Both the position numbers and the translations under genes were made by a program. A DNA stretch of 64,000 nucleotides from Deltaproteobacteria bacterium. Its GTDB lineage: Bacteria > Myxococcota > Myxococcia > SLRQ01. Positions within the stretch are counted from its first letter, which is position 1; each line of letters opens with the position of its first letter. Positions 41,861-51,080 of the stretch are shown here, piece after piece. Under the pieces are notes generated by a model, which did not search any database, was not told the origin of the DNA, and saw nothing but the letters and a program-made list of their open reading frames with translations. Location: assembly GCA_029210625.1 (NCBI GenBank), contig JARGFU010000003.1, positions 1-64,000 on the forward strand, given 5' to 3'.

Positions 41861-43519
41861 ATGCACGCTTCTTGCCCCTCGTGCCGGACGCCCATCGTGG
41901 GGCCCTCTCTCCCCGAGACGTGTCCGGCCTGTGGCGAGACCCTGGACCTGGGAGTGAGGGCGGACCCACACCTCGTCCTGCATTCTCCGGACGGCCTGAC
42001 CGCCGAGTTCCCCATCGGGGCGCGCCTCTCCCTCGGGCGGCACTACGAGAACGGGGTGGTGGTCGCCGACCGGGAGGTCTCCAAGCGCCACGCCGTGGTC
42101 GAGCGGACCCCGGAGGGCCACTTCCTGCGGGATCTGGGCTCCTCCAACGGCACCTTCGTGAACGGCCGGCGCATCGAGAGCCTCAAGCTCAAGGACGGCG
42201 ACGAGGTCCGCCTGGGCACCTCCAAGCTGGTCTTCCGGGCCGGGATCGCGCCGGTCCCGGCCGGCCCCAAGGTGGTGCAGGCCCCCTCCGTGACCCAGGT
42301 GCTGGCGAGCGTCCGGCCGGTGGCGGTCACCGAGGCGGCCTCGTTCCTGCCCGCATCGCAGGTCACGGATCTCGAGGCGCTGCGCAAGGACTACGAGCGC
42401 CTGCGGGTGGCCTACCGCTTCCACCAGGAGACGGGGCTGGTCATCGATCCCTCCGACCTCTACGAGCGGATCCTCGAGCTGGCCTTCGAGATCCTCCCCG
42501 CCGAGAACGGCGTGCTGCTGGTGCCCGACGCCGAGGGCTACCGGGTGGTGCGGGCCCGCTCCCGCACCGAGGGGGAGGAGATCCAGGTCTCCCGCACCCT
42601 GCTGGAGGGGGTCGCCGAGCGGGGCGAGGGGGTCCTCTCCACCGACGCGATCACCGACCAGCGCTTCAAGGCGGCGGCCTCGATGGTGACCCGCGGCGTG
42701 CGCTCGGTGCTGGCGGTGCCCCTGGTCGTCCACGGGACGATCCGGGCCATCATCTACCTCGACTCCCGCCAGATCTCGTCCTTCACCGCCAAGGACCTCG
42801 ACATCCTCTCGGCCCTGGCCGGCCAGGCCGCGGTCTCGCTGCTCAACGCCGAGCTCATCGACAAGATCAAGAACGAGGAGACCACCCGCTCCCGGCTGGA
42901 GCGCTTCCTCTCTCCGGCGCTGGTGCAGAAGGCGCAGGCTGGCGAGCTGGACCTCGAGAAGGGTGGCAGCCTGATGCGGGCCACCATCCTCTTCTCGGAC
43001 ATCCGCGGCTTCACCAACCTCTCGGAGAATAGCGAGCCCGAAGCCGTCGTCGGAATGCTGAACGCCTACTTCGAGGAGATGGTGGACGCGGTCTTCCAGC
43101 ACCACGGCATCCTGGACAAGTTCATCGGCGACGCGGTGATGGCCCTCTGGGGCGTGCCCGTGGCCGGTGAGGACGACGCCTCACGCGCCGTGCGCGCCGC
43201 CCTGGGGATGATCGAGCGGGTGCGCCGCCTCAACGAGGAGCGGGCCGCCGAGGGGCTGCCGGCCATCGAGGTCGGCATCGGGATCAACACCGGGGAGTGC
43301 GTCGTCGGGAACATGGGCTCCAGCCGGCGGTTGGAGTACACGGCCATCGGTGACTCGGTGAACCTGGCCTCCCGCCTCTGCGACCTGGCCTCCGGGGGGG
43401 AGGTGCTGATCTCCGAGTTCACCCGGGAGGCCCTGCGGGGCGAGTTCCAGTGCGAGGCCCTGCCGGCCAAGCAGGTGAAGGGCAAGGCCCGGCCGGTGCC
43501 GGTGTTCAAGGTGAGCTAG
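41861..43519 (+). CDS. Zinc ribbon - FHA - GAF - adenylate cyclase
   Basis: A 552-residue soluble signalling protein. Domains in order: zinc ribbon (Cys5, Cys8, Cys21, Cys24), FHA (~40-125; SLGRHYENGVVVADREVSKRHA, GSSNGTFVNG), GAF (~180-335; GVRSVLAVPLVVHGTIRAIIYLDS), short coiled coil, then a class III cyclase (~370-550). The cyclase keeps both metal Asp (FSDIRGFT, DKFIGDAVMALWG), the adenine-selecting Lys before FIGD and NLASRL with the catalytic Asn/Arg. FHA domains bind phosphothreonine. The gene lies 3 bases upstream of a Ser/Thr kinase, which is the obvious partner. ATG 41861 has a weak ribosome site; a TAGCGT box lies about 37 bases upstream. Confidence 0.92.
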   Translation: MHASCPSCRTPIVGPSLPETCPACGETLDLGVRADPHLVLHSPDGLTAEFPIGARLSLGRHYENGVVVADREVSKRHAVVERTPEGHFLRDLGSSNGTFVNGRRIESLKLKDGDEVRLGTSKLVFRAGIAPVPAGPKVVQAPSVTQVLASVRPVAVTEAASFLPASQVTDLEALRKDYERLRVAYRFHQETGLVIDPSDLYERILELAFEILPAENGVLLVPDAEGYRVVRARSRTEGEEIQVSRTLLEGVAERGEGVLSTDAITDQRFKAAASMVTRGVRSVLAVPLVVHGTIRAIIYLDSRQISSFTAKDLDILSALAGQAAVSLLNAELIDKIKNEETTRSRLERFLSPALVQKAQAGELDLEKGGSLMRATILFSDIRGFTNLSENSEPEAVVGMLNAYFEEMVDAVFQHHGILDKFIGDAVMALWGVPVAGEDDASRAVRAALGMIERVRRLNEERAAEGLPAIEVGIGINTGECVVGNMGSSRRLEYTAIGDSVNLASRLCDLASGGEVLISEFTREALRGEFQCEALPAKQVKGKARPVPVFKVS

Positions 43520-43522
43520 AAG

Positions 43523-45709
43523 GTGCCAGAGCAGACCTGCCCCAACTGTGGCACGGGCCACGACGTCTCGATCTTCGTGACCGGTCAGCGCGTCCGCTGC
43601 ACCCGCTGCGGGATCCGCTTCGACGTGCAGCGCAGCGACATCTCGATGGGGCGGCCCACCGCGGAGCAGCGCGCCCGTGCTCCGGAGAACGGGAAGGGCA
43701 CGGCCGTGGGCGAGATCGGCCGGGCGCCGCCGCCGCCCCCCCCGGTCCCGCTGGAGGCAGAGAGCGCCCCCCGGAGCGACGAGCACGTCACCGAGGGGCC
43801 GACCGACGCCGAGGTGGCCGGCGAGAGCTTCGCCAACGACGAGACCCGCGTGCGCGCCGGGCTGGCCATCCCCGGCTTCGACGTCCTGCGCACCCTGGGG
43901 CGCGGCGGCATGGGCGAGGTCTACCTGGCCCAGCAGCAGTCCCTCGCCCGGCAGGTGGCCCTGAAGGTGCTGGCGCCGGAGCTGGCCCGCTCCGAGGACT
44001 TCGTCGCGCGCTTCGAGAAGGAGGCCGCGGCCCTGGCCTCGCTCTCGCACCCCAACATCGTCGGCATCATCGACCGGGGCGAGGCCGAGGGCACCTACTA
44101 CTTCGCCATGGAGTTCGTGGAGGGGCCCTCGCTCCGGGACCTCCTCCGGGAGGGACCCCTGGCCCCGACCCGGGCCGTCGAGATCATCGCCCAGGTCTGC
44201 GCCGCCATCGACTACGCCCACTCGAAGGGCGTGATCCACCGGGACCTCAAGCCCGAGAACATCCTCATCGATCCCCACGGGGTGGTGAAGGTGGCGGACT
44301 TCGGCCTCGCCGGCATCATCGGCGGCGACGAGCGGCTGCACCTGACCCGCACCGACATGGCGATGGGCACCTTCCACTACATGGCACCCGAGCAGCGCAA
44401 GAGCGCCCGGGACGTCGACGCCCGCGCCGATCTCTTCTCCCTCGGGGTGATGCTCTACGAGCTGCTCTGCGGTGAGGTGCCCGCCGGGGTCTTCAAGCTG
44501 CCCTCCAAGCGCATCGAGGGACTCGACGAGCGGGTCGACGCCATCGTCACCCGGGCGATGGAGGCCAACCCCGCCGACCGCTACCAGCGGGCCTCGGCGA
44601 TCTTCGCCGACCTCCAGCAGGTGGCCGAGTCGAGCCGCCTCACCTCGACCCCCATGAAGATCTCCGGCCCGGCGACCGCCGCCGACCGCCCCCGGGCGCG
44701 GGCGCGGAGCGTCGAGGGCGAGAGCGAGCTCTCCCTCTCCACCGTCGACAGCGTCTTGGAGCGCACCGGGCGGGGCCTCAAGCGCACGGTCCAGATCCTG
44801 ATCTTCGGGCTGGCGGTGGCGGCGGTGCTGGTCTTCGTGCTGGTGGGCCAGGAGGGCCGGCGCGCGATCAGCACCGGCCTGACCACCGGCCTGGGGGGCG
44901 AGCTGACCGCCGACGGGGGCGGCGGCGAGCTCCCCCGTGAGGTCGTGCACCACCAGGAGAGCCCGATGTCCCTGCCGGTGAAGATGCGCCTGGACGGAGA
45001 CGAGCGGGTCGAGCGCGAGTTCGACTTCGTCACCGACACCTCCGGAGAGATGCCCTGGTTCCTCTACCGCGGCTACTGGGTCCACGAGGCCGAGGCGCTG
45101 GTGCAGGACGTCTTCATGGGCGGCGCGGGCCTGGCGACCACCGACCGGATGCCTCGGGCCTTCCTCGGTGACGAGCGCTTCTTCGCCGACGGCTTCCGCC
45201 TGGAGAGCTCGGTGGTGCTCTCCTCCTCGCCGGGCCCCGAGGTGCCCCTGGGGAAGGCGCGGGCGCTGGTCGACGCGCTGGAGTCGGACGAGAGCGAGCC
45301 GGTGCCCACCGCCAAGCTCTACCTCTACCGCAACAAGCGGCACTTCTTCGCCCTGGAGGTCTCCGGCGGCGAGTCCGGGGGCTACCGCCTCTCCTGGAAC
45401 CTGGAGGACGGCGAGCGCTTCGGCACCCTCGAGGGCGGCACCGGCCTCCCCGAGGCCGCCGGCCGCGAGGCCCTGCGCCTCGCCCTCTGGATCGAGGGGG
45501 GCTGGCTCTACGGCTCGGTCGAGGGCAAGGAGATCGGCCGCGCCCAGCTCGGCGACCTCACCGAGGAGAACTGGGGCAAGGTCGGCTTCGGCTGCCAGGA
45601 CGCCCGCTGCATCTTCGACGACGCCCTCATCGTCGGCAAGACCCGCCCGCCGCCGCGCAAGGACGAGAAGGGACAGACCGGTCCCGGCGTCGAGCCGATC
45701 GAGCGCTAG
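43523..45709 (+). CDS. Membrane Ser/Thr protein kinase with zinc ribbon and LamG-like sensor
   Basis: A 728-residue kinase. The N-terminal zinc ribbon has Cys6, Cys9, Cys26 and Cys29. A Pro-rich linker precedes the kinase domain (~110-375) with LGRGGMGEV, the ATP-binding Lys in VALKVL, VIHRDLKPENILI, VADFGLAG and YMAPEQ. One transmembrane helix (~421-440; ILIFGLAVAAVLVFVLV) separates it from a ~285-residue periplasmic part whose end resembles a LamG/concanavalin-like sandwich (LALWIEGGWLYGSVEGKEIG). The start is GTG 43523, because the zinc ribbon begins at once. It shares the zinc ribbon type with the cyclase upstream. Its stop codon shares a palindrome with the convergent PEGA gene. Confidence 0.92.
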   Translation: MPEQTCPNCGTGHDVSIFVTGQRVRCTRCGIRFDVQRSDISMGRPTAEQRARAPENGKGTAVGEIGRAPPPPPPVPLEAESAPRSDEHVTEGPTDAEVAGESFANDETRVRAGLAIPGFDVLRTLGRGGMGEVYLAQQQSLARQVALKVLAPELARSEDFVARFEKEAAALASLSHPNIVGIIDRGEAEGTYYFAMEFVEGPSLRDLLREGPLAPTRAVEIIAQVCAAIDYAHSKGVIHRDLKPENILIDPHGVVKVADFGLAGIIGGDERLHLTRTDMAMGTFHYMAPEQRKSARDVDARADLFSLGVMLYELLCGEVPAGVFKLPSKRIEGLDERVDAIVTRAMEANPADRYQRASAIFADLQQVAESSRLTSTPMKISGPATAADRPRARARSVEGESELSLSTVDSVLERTGRGLKRTVQILIFGLAVAAVLVFVLVGQEGRRAISTGLTTGLGGELTADGGGGELPREVVHHQESPMSLPVKMRLDGDERVEREFDFVTDTSGEMPWFLYRGYWVHEAEALVQDVFMGGAGLATTDRMPRAFLGDERFFADGFRLESSVVLSSSPGPEVPLGKARALVDALESDESEPVPTAKLYLYRNKRHFFALEVSGGESGGYRLSWNLEDGERFGTLEGGTGLPEAAGREALRLALWIEGGWLYGSVEGKEIGRAQLGDLTEENWGKVGFGCQDARCIFDDALIVGKTRPPPRKDEKGQTGPGVEPIER

Positions 45710-46266
45710 CGCTCGAGGGGCTTGAGGGTGATGTCCGCCCGGATCCCACCGTCGACGATCTGCACGCGGCCCTTCCAGGTCGCGTAGCCCTTCTTGCTGA
45801 CCTGCACGGAGGCGAACTCTCCCTCGTAGGCGCGGCCGACCATCAGCGGCGTCTTGCCGATCAGCTCGCCGTCGATCCGCACCTCGGCGCCGTCGGGGAG
45901 GGAGTCGAGGTAGACCATCCCCGGCACGGTGTTGCCGGTGGGCACGTAGGTCTCGGTCACCAGCGAGGCGGCCGGGTCGATCGTCGCGTCGTCCTCCGAC
46001 GCCGCCCCGCTCGAGGCCAGCAGGCGCGCGAACCAGCTCTCGCCTTGCGCGGTCCCGGTGTCGGGCTTCGCGTCCAGGAGGAAGACGGCCGCGGCGGCGG
46101 TGAGCCCGAGCAGCGCCACGCCGCCGAGCACGAAGAAGAGGCGCCGCGCCCTCACCCGGGCGGGCACCCGCGCGAGATCGTCGACGGTGGTGCCCACGGA
46201 GACGGGCGGGTGATCGAGCTCGATGGGGGTGCCCTCGGGCGGCGGGGTCATCGGGGTCTGGGTCAT
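45706..46266 (-). CDS. PEGA-domain membrane protein
   Basis: A 186-residue protein with a cytoplasmic N-terminus, one membrane helix (~43-63; LFFVLGGVALLGLTAAAAVFLL) and a C-terminal PEGA domain (GMVYLDSLPDGAEVRIDGELIGKTPL, then VQVSKKGYATWKGRV). PEGA domains are surface-layer-like beta modules that often accompany Ser/Thr kinases. The ATG overlaps the folA stop (ATGA), so it is translated with thyA and folA. It converges on the kinase gene with stops sharing GAGCGCTAGCGCTC. A functional tie to the kinase is possible. Confidence 0.85.
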   Translation of the reverse strand: MTQTPMTPPPEGTPIELDHPPVSVGTTVDDLARVPARVRARRLFFVLGGVALLGLTAAAAVFLLDAKPDTGTAQGESWFARLLASSGAASEDDATIDPAASLVTETYVPTGNTVPGMVYLDSLPDGAEVRIDGELIGKTPLMVGRAYEGEFASVQVSKKGYATWKGRVQIVDGGIRADITLKPLER

Positions 46267-46766
46267 GAGGCGCTCCTCGTCAGCTCGGTGAAGACCACCC
46301 CCGGCGTCTCGCCCGGCGTGCGGCGCGTCTCCTCCCACAGCGAGCGATCGAAGGCGGGGAAGAAGACGTCGCCAGGCTGGCCCGGCGGCACCTCCAGGTG
46401 GGACGCGTCCACCTCGGTGAGCAGGAGGCGGGTGGCCAGGGGGAGGGCGGCCGCGTAGAGGTGCGCGCCGCCGATGATGCGGGGCTCGGCATCCTCCGCC
46501 CACGCCAGGGCGAGGGCCGCCTCCAGGCTGGGGGTCACCTCGGCGCCCTCGGGGCGGAAGTCGGGGGAGCGGCTCACGACGATGTTGCGTCGGCGGGGGA
46601 GGGGGCGGCCGACCTCCTCCCAGGTCAGGCGCCCCATGACGATGGCGTGCCCGACGGTCTGCGCCTTGAAGAACTTCAGGTCCTCCGGGATGCGCCAGGG
46701 CAGGCCGCCGCCGCGCCCGATGAGCCGCTCCGGGCCCACCGCGGCGATGATCACCAGGGGCCTCAC
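46263..46766 (-). CDS. folA: Dihydrofolate reductase
   Basis: A 167-residue enzyme that reduces dihydrofolate to tetrahydrofolate with NADPH. The N-terminus [31 protein letters not shown] is the family active-site region (IGxxGxLPWxxPxDxxxFK). [28 protein letters not shown] and [14 protein letters not shown] (cofactor loop) follow, and LLLTEVDA sits near the end. GTG at 46766 overlaps the thyA stop as GTGA. It is downstream of thyA, whose reaction produces the dihydrofolate that FolA recycles. Confidence 0.96.
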   Translation of the reverse strand: MRPLVIIAAVGPERLIGRGGGLPWRIPEDLKFFKAQTVGHAIVMGRLTWEEVGRPLPRRRNIVVSRSPDFRPEGAEVTPSLEAALALAWAEDAEPRIIGGAHLYAAALPLATRLLLTEVDASHLEVPPGQPGDVFFPAFDRSLWEETRRTPGETPGVVFTELTRSAS

Positions 46767-47605
46767 ACCGAGACCTCGGCCTTGATGTGGGGGTGCGGGT
46801 CGTAGCCCACGAGCTCGAAGTCCTCGTAGCGGAAGGCGAAGAGGTCGTCGACCTTGCGCTTGATCTCCATCGTGGGCAGGGGGCGCGGCTCGCGCTCGAG
46901 CTGCAGCCGGGCCTGCTCCAGGTGGTTCAGGTAGAGGTGCACGTCGCCGAAGGTGTGGACGAAGTCCCCGACCTCCAGGTCGCAGACCATGGCCAGCATC
47001 TGGGTGAGCAGGGCGTAGCTGGCGATGTTGAAGGGCACGCCGAGGAAGAGGTCGGCGGAGCGCTGGTAGAGCTGGCAGGAGAGGCGCCCCCCCTGCACGT
47101 AGAACTGGAAGAGGGTGTGGCAGGGGGGCAGGGCGACCTGGTCGGCCTCGGCGGGATGCCAGCCGCTGACGATGAGGCGCCGGCTGTGCGGGTTCCGGCG
47201 GATCTGCTCGACCAGGTTGGCCAGCTGATCCACGCCGTCCGCCTCCCAGGTGCCGTCCGGCCTCGGCGTCGCGCCGAAGTTGCGCCACTGGTGGCCGTAG
47301 ACCGGCCCCAGGTCCCCGGCCTGGCGGCCGAAGCGGGCGCACTGCTCGGCGGTGGCCCACTCGTTCCAGATCCGGACCCCCGCCTCCTGGAGGGGCTCGA
47401 CCCGGGTCTCGCCGGAGAGGAACCAGAGCAGCTCGTGGATGATCGAGCGCAGGTGCAGCTTCTTGGTCGTCAGCACCGGGAAGCCGGCCGAGAGGTCGAA
47501 GCGCAGCTGGTGGCCGAAGACGCTGCGGGTGCCGGTGCCGGTCCGGTCCTCCCGGTCGACCCCCTCCTCGAGCACTCTCCGCATGAGATCGAGATAGGCC
47601 TGCAT
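46763..47605 (-). CDS. thyA: Thymidylate synthase
   Basis: A 280-residue enzyme that methylates dUMP with methylenetetrahydrofolate. Landmarks are [43 protein letters not shown], the nucleophile Cys in [33 protein letters not shown] and [13 protein letters not shown]. The start is ATG 47605 (MQAYLDLM, like other ThyA), with GGAAGG a few bases upstream; an ATG at 47617 is an alternative. It heads the thyA-folA-PEGA string with overlapping junctions, and lies about 42 bases from the divergent yjbQ-like start. Confidence 0.97.
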   Translation of the reverse strand: MQAYLDLMRRVLEEGVDREDRTGTGTRSVFGHQLRFDLSAGFPVLTTKKLHLRSIIHELLWFLSGETRVEPLQEAGVRIWNEWATAEQCARFGRQAGDLGPVYGHQWRNFGATPRPDGTWEADGVDQLANLVEQIRRNPHSRRLIVSGWHPAEADQVALPPCHTLFQFYVQGGRLSCQLYQRSADLFLGVPFNIASYALLTQMLAMVCDLEVGDFVHTFGDVHLYLNHLEQARLQLEREPRPLPTMEIKRKVDDLFAFRYEDFELVGYDPHPHIKAEVSV

Positions 47606-47647
47606 GGCCCTTCCCATAGCATCATGGTCGAGGGTTTAGTCCCCTCC

Positions 47648-48058
47648 ATGCATCGCGAGAGCTTCGTCGTCGCCACCGAGGGCCGGGGCACCACCTCCCT
47701 CGACACCCGGGTCGACGCCGTGATCGCCGCCTCCGGGGTCGAGGAGGGGCTCTGCACGGTCTTCGTCCACCACACCAGCGCCTCGTTGATCGTCTGCGAG
47801 AACGCCGATCCCACCGTCCGCCGGGATCTCGAGGCCTTCACCGCGCGCCTGGTCCCCGACGGCGATCCGATCTACCGGCACACCGCCGAGGGGCCCGACG
47901 ACATGGCCGCCCACGTCCGCAGCATCCTCACCCAGACCAGCATCGGCATCCCCGTCGCCGGGGGCCGGCTGGACCTGGGCACCTGGCAGAGCCTCTATCT
48001 CTGGGAGCACCGCACCCACCCCCACCGCCGAAAGATCAGCGTGGTGATCACCGGCTAG
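47648..48058 (+). CDS. YjbQ/UPF0047 family protein
   Basis: A 136-residue protein. GLCTVFVHHTSASLIVCENADPTVRRDLEAF contains the conserved HHTSA motif, and the family continues with YRHTAEGPDDMAAHVRSIL and LGTWQSLYLWEHR (W-Q-x-I/L-Y-L-x-E-H). A weak thiamine-phosphate synthase activity has been reported for family members, hence the common product name; the true role is unclear. ATG 47648 matches the family length; an in-frame ATG at 47624 is possible. The stop abuts the convergent synthase-like gene with no gap. Confidence 0.92.
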   Translation: MHRESFVVATEGRGTTSLDTRVDAVIAASGVEEGLCTVFVHHTSASLIVCENADPTVRRDLEAFTARLVPDGDPIYRHTAEGPDDMAAHVRSILTQTSIGIPVAGGRLDLGTWQSLYLWEHRTHPHRRKISVVITG

Positions 48059-50125
48059 TCAGGGGGCGCGCCACTTCAGCAGCCCCAGGATGCTGGCCCG
48101 GTCGTCCGTCCAGACCACCGGCTCCAGGCCGGCGGTCCAGGGGACGAGGGCCGCGTCCAGCTCCTCGCTCGCGAGGAAGTCCCGGTTGCGGGTGAGGAGG
48201 GCCCAGTTGCTCATCACCCCGCCGGTCGCGCCGTCCCGGTCGCGGCGCACCCGCCGGACCTCCCAGCCCTGGCTCGCGGCCAGGCCCCGCACCACCGGCT
48301 CGAGCTGCAGGTGGCGGTTGGAGATGTGGAAGGCGAGGATGCCGTCGGCGGCCAGGTGCGCCCGGTAGAGGGCGAAGGCCTCGGCGGTCAGCAGGTGGAC
48401 GGGGATCGCGTCGGAGGAGAAGGCGTCCACCACCAGCACGTCGAAGCCGCGCAGCGCCCCGGCGCGCCGCTCCTGCTCGAGGACGAAGCGGGCGTCGCCC
48501 AGGACGACCTCGACGCTGGCGGCCGAGTCCGCGAGGTAGGTGAAGTGCTCTCGAGCCATCCGCTCGACGGCGGGATCGAGCTCGTAGAAGAGGTAGCGCT
48601 GCCCCTCGCGGGCGTGCGCGGCCAGGGTGCCCGCCCCCAGCCCGATGACCCCGACCGTGAAGCCCGGCGCCGCCGCCCGGGGGTGGAGGCGCAGCGCCAG
48701 CCCGACGCCGCTCTCGCGGCCGTAGTAGGTCGTGGCGAAGCCGCGGCGGTGGGGGGCCAGGTACTGATCCCCGTGCCGCGTCTGCCCGTGCATCATCATG
48801 CGGTACCAGTCCTCGCCGCCGCGGCCCGCCTCCTTCACCCGCAGCACGCCGTGGAAGTTGCGCTCGCTCTCCAGCGAGCTGCGCAGCTTCTTCTCCCGGT
48901 CGGCCAGGGCGAAGAGGACCAGGAGGACGACCGCCAGGGTCCAGCCGGCGACCAGCCCGCGCCGCAGGAGGCCGGGGAGGCTCCGGGAGCGCCAGGGGAG
49001 GGCGACCAGCCCGAGGAGGAGGAAGACCAGCACCAGGCCGAGCGGGTACTCCCAGTAGCCGTCGAAGAGCAGCGGCGCGCCCAGCGCCACGAAGGCCCCG
49101 CCGGCGGCGCCGCCCAGGGAGACCAGGAGGTAGAAGCCGGTGAGGCGATCCGGGGCGGGGCGCAGGCGGGCCAGCTCCCCGTGGCAGACCATGCAGGCGG
49201 TGAAGAGGGTGGCGCTGTAGCTCGTCACCTGCAGCCAGAGCCGCACCGAGGGGCCGGCCTCGACGATGAGCAGCGAGGTGAGGGTCGCGAGCGCCAGGAG
49301 GGGGATCCAGACGCCCCGGTGGTACCAGCGGTCCCGCTCGAAGGCGACGATGAAGGTGACGAGGTAGAGGGAGAGGGGCAGCACCCAGAGGAAGGGCACC
49401 GAGGCCACGTCCTGGACCAGCTGGTTGGTGGTGGCCAGGAGGAAGAGGCTCCCGGAGCCGGGCAGGAGGAGCCAGAGCAGGGGGTGGTGCCAGGGGGGCG
49501 CGGCGCTCCGGTCGGCCGGGGCGTCGAGGGGCCAGACCGTGTCCCGGCGCAGGAGGGGCAGGGCGCAGGCGACGCTCAGGGCGGCGAAGGCGAGGTAGAC
49601 GCCCGACCAGCTCCAGGCCTGGGCCTCCAGGCCGAGGAGGGGCTCGAGCGCGAAGGGATAGGCCAGCAGCCCGAGGAGGGAGCCCAGGTTGGGGAGGGCG
49701 TAGAGGCGGTAGGGCGAGTCGCCGGGGCGGGCCAGGGCGAACCAGCTCTGCATCAGGGGGCCGGTGGACGAGAGCAGCAGGTAGGGCGCGCCGACGGTGC
49801 CGGCCAGGAGGCCGAGGATCCCCAGGGTGGGGTCGGCCGGGGGCGAGGCGGGGGGACGAGGGACGATCGGGAGGAAGAGCAGGGTGAGCGCGAGGAGCAG
49901 CAGGTGGAGCGCCGCCTGCCGCCGGGGCGAGAGGTGGCGCCGGATCCCGTGGGCGTAGGCGTAGCCGCCGAGCAGCCCGGTCTGGAAGAAGACCAGGGAG
50001 GTGGCCCAGACGGCGGTCCCCCCGCCGAACCAGGGGGTGATGAAGCGCGCGATCATCGGCTGCACTCCGAAGAGGAGCAGGGCGCCGAGGAAGATGGTGG
50101 GGGCGAAGCGGCTCAACCCGGCCAT
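48059..50125 (-). CDS. Membrane-fused spermidine-synthase-like protein
   Basis: A 688-residue protein. The first ~400 residues form about ten membrane helices (FLGALLLFGVQPMIARFITPWFGG and similar). The C-terminal ~270 residues form a Rossmann-like methyltransferase domain of the spermidine synthase type: TVGVIGLGAGTLAAHAREGQRYLFYELDPAVERMA, VLGDARFVLEQE, and VLVVDAFSSDAIPVHLLTAEAF. The family is widespread as fused MFS/spermidine-synthase proteins of unproven function. Polyamine production is not established, since the decarboxylated SAM and putrescine site residues cannot be judged here. It is convergent with the YjbQ-like gene. Confidence 0.88.
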   Translation of the reverse strand: MAGLSRFAPTIFLGALLLFGVQPMIARFITPWFGGGTAVWATSLVFFQTGLLGGYAYAHGIRRHLSPRRQAALHLLLLALTLLFLPIVPRPPASPPADPTLGILGLLAGTVGAPYLLLSSTGPLMQSWFALARPGDSPYRLYALPNLGSLLGLLAYPFALEPLLGLEAQAWSWSGVYLAFAALSVACALPLLRRDTVWPLDAPADRSAAPPWHHPLLWLLLPGSGSLFLLATTNQLVQDVASVPFLWVLPLSLYLVTFIVAFERDRWYHRGVWIPLLALATLTSLLIVEAGPSVRLWLQVTSYSATLFTACMVCHGELARLRPAPDRLTGFYLLVSLGGAAGGAFVALGAPLLFDGYWEYPLGLVLVFLLLGLVALPWRSRSLPGLLRRGLVAGWTLAVVLLVLFALADREKKLRSSLESERNFHGVLRVKEAGRGGEDWYRMMMHGQTRHGDQYLAPHRRGFATTYYGRESGVGLALRLHPRAAAPGFTVGVIGLGAGTLAAHAREGQRYLFYELDPAVERMAREHFTYLADSAASVEVVLGDARFVLEQERRAGALRGFDVLVVDAFSSDAIPVHLLTAEAFALYRAHLAADGILAFHISNRHLQLEPVVRGLAASQGWEVRRVRRDRDGATGGVMSNWALLTRNRDFLASEELDAALVPWTAGLEPVVWTDDRASILGLLKWRAP

Positions 50126-50162
50126 TCTGCGGGCAGGGGCGGCCTCGTGTCAGGCCCGGGCG

Positions 50163-51080
50163 CTATTCGATCGTGCGCGTGGCGCGGGACTTCAGGTCGT
50201 CGGGAAGGGTGAGGCCGGCCTCTGCCGCGGCCTTCTGGTTCAGGATCACCGCCGTCTCCTGCAGCTCACGGTTGCCGAGGCTCTCGGGCGTGGCCCCCTG
50301 GAGGAGCTGGGCCGCGAGCTCCCCGACGGCCTTCCCCTCGGCGGCCGGATCGGGGGCGAAGGTCACGTGCACGCCTCGCTGCTCCGCCCCCGCGGTGGTG
50401 GTGGCGATCGGCAGCTTCCGGGGCTTCGCCGCCGCGAGCAGCGGCGCGATGGCGTCGATCGCCGTGGCGTTGCCCGTGACGTAGACCGAGCCCACCTCCG
50501 CGAGCTTCGCGGCGAGGTCGTCGGCCTTCAGATCGACCTCCACCGGCGTGAGGCCCAGGCGCTCGCAGATGGCGGTGGCGGTCTTCAGCTCCCGCTTGGC
50601 GTCGCTGCCCCCGGCGTGGGCGAGGGCGACGGGCTTGCCGGGGGCCAGCGCCTGCAACACCCCCAGGGCTTCCTCGATCGGGAGCTGCCAGGTCAGCCCC
50701 ACCATGTGGGAGCTGCCGGGGATCTTGATCTGCTTCGGGGTGGTCAGGGAGAAGACCAGCGGCGCGACCCGCTTGAGGCCCACCGCCGAGCGCGTCACCG
50801 TGGTGCCCAGGGTCACGATCACGTCGACCTTGAGGGTCTCCAGGCGCTCGAGGGAGTTGGAGCGGGCGACGCTGGTCGGGCCCGGCTTCTGGACCAGCAC
50901 CTTGGTGCCCGGCGCCTTGGCCTCGAGGGCGGCCTCGAAGGCCTTCAGCGAGGCCTGGTAGTGGGGGTTGTCTCGCTCCAGCAAGATCCCCACCGTCGCT
51001 GCCTGCGCCGGCGCGGACGCCGCCAGGGAGAGGAGGAGGGCCGCCGCGACGACCCAGGGGTGTCGGCGAGCGTTCCTCAT
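50163..51080 (-). CDS. ABC substrate-binding protein, TrpX-like family
   Basis: A 305-residue periplasmic binding protein with a Sec signal (VVAAALLLSLAASAPAQA). The mature part shows two Rossmann-like lobes: VGILLERDNPHYQASLKAFEAAL, DVIVTLGTTVTRSAV, PLVFSLTT, and VALAHAGGSDAKRELKTATAICERLG. This fits the ABC_sub_bind (TrpX-type) family, whose members bind aromatic amino acids or unknown ligands. No permease or ATPase gene is adjacent. Its ATG overlaps the stop of the outer-membrane barrel gene, so it is translated with the cytochrome conduit. A role as sensor or as partner of that complex is conjecture. Confidence 0.88.
   Translation of the reverse strand: MRNARRHPWVVAAALLLSLAASAPAQAATVGILLERDNPHYQASLKAFEAALEAKAPGTKVLVQKPGPTSVARSNSLERLETLKVDVIVTLGTTVTRSAVGLKRVAPLVFSLTTPKQIKIPGSSHMVGLTWQLPIEEALGVLQALAPGKPVALAHAGGSDAKRELKTATAICERLGLTPVEVDLKADDLAAKLAEVGSVYVTGNATAIDAIAPLLAAAKPRKLPIATTTAGAEQRGVHVTFAPDPAAEGKAVGELAAQLLQGATPESLGNRELQETAVILNQKAAAEAGLTLPDDLKSRATRTIE

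Noticed and set aside
48059-50125. Calling the protein speE
   Set aside because: Only the C-terminal domain is synthase-like, and the substrate-site residues for polyamine synthesis could not be confirmed.
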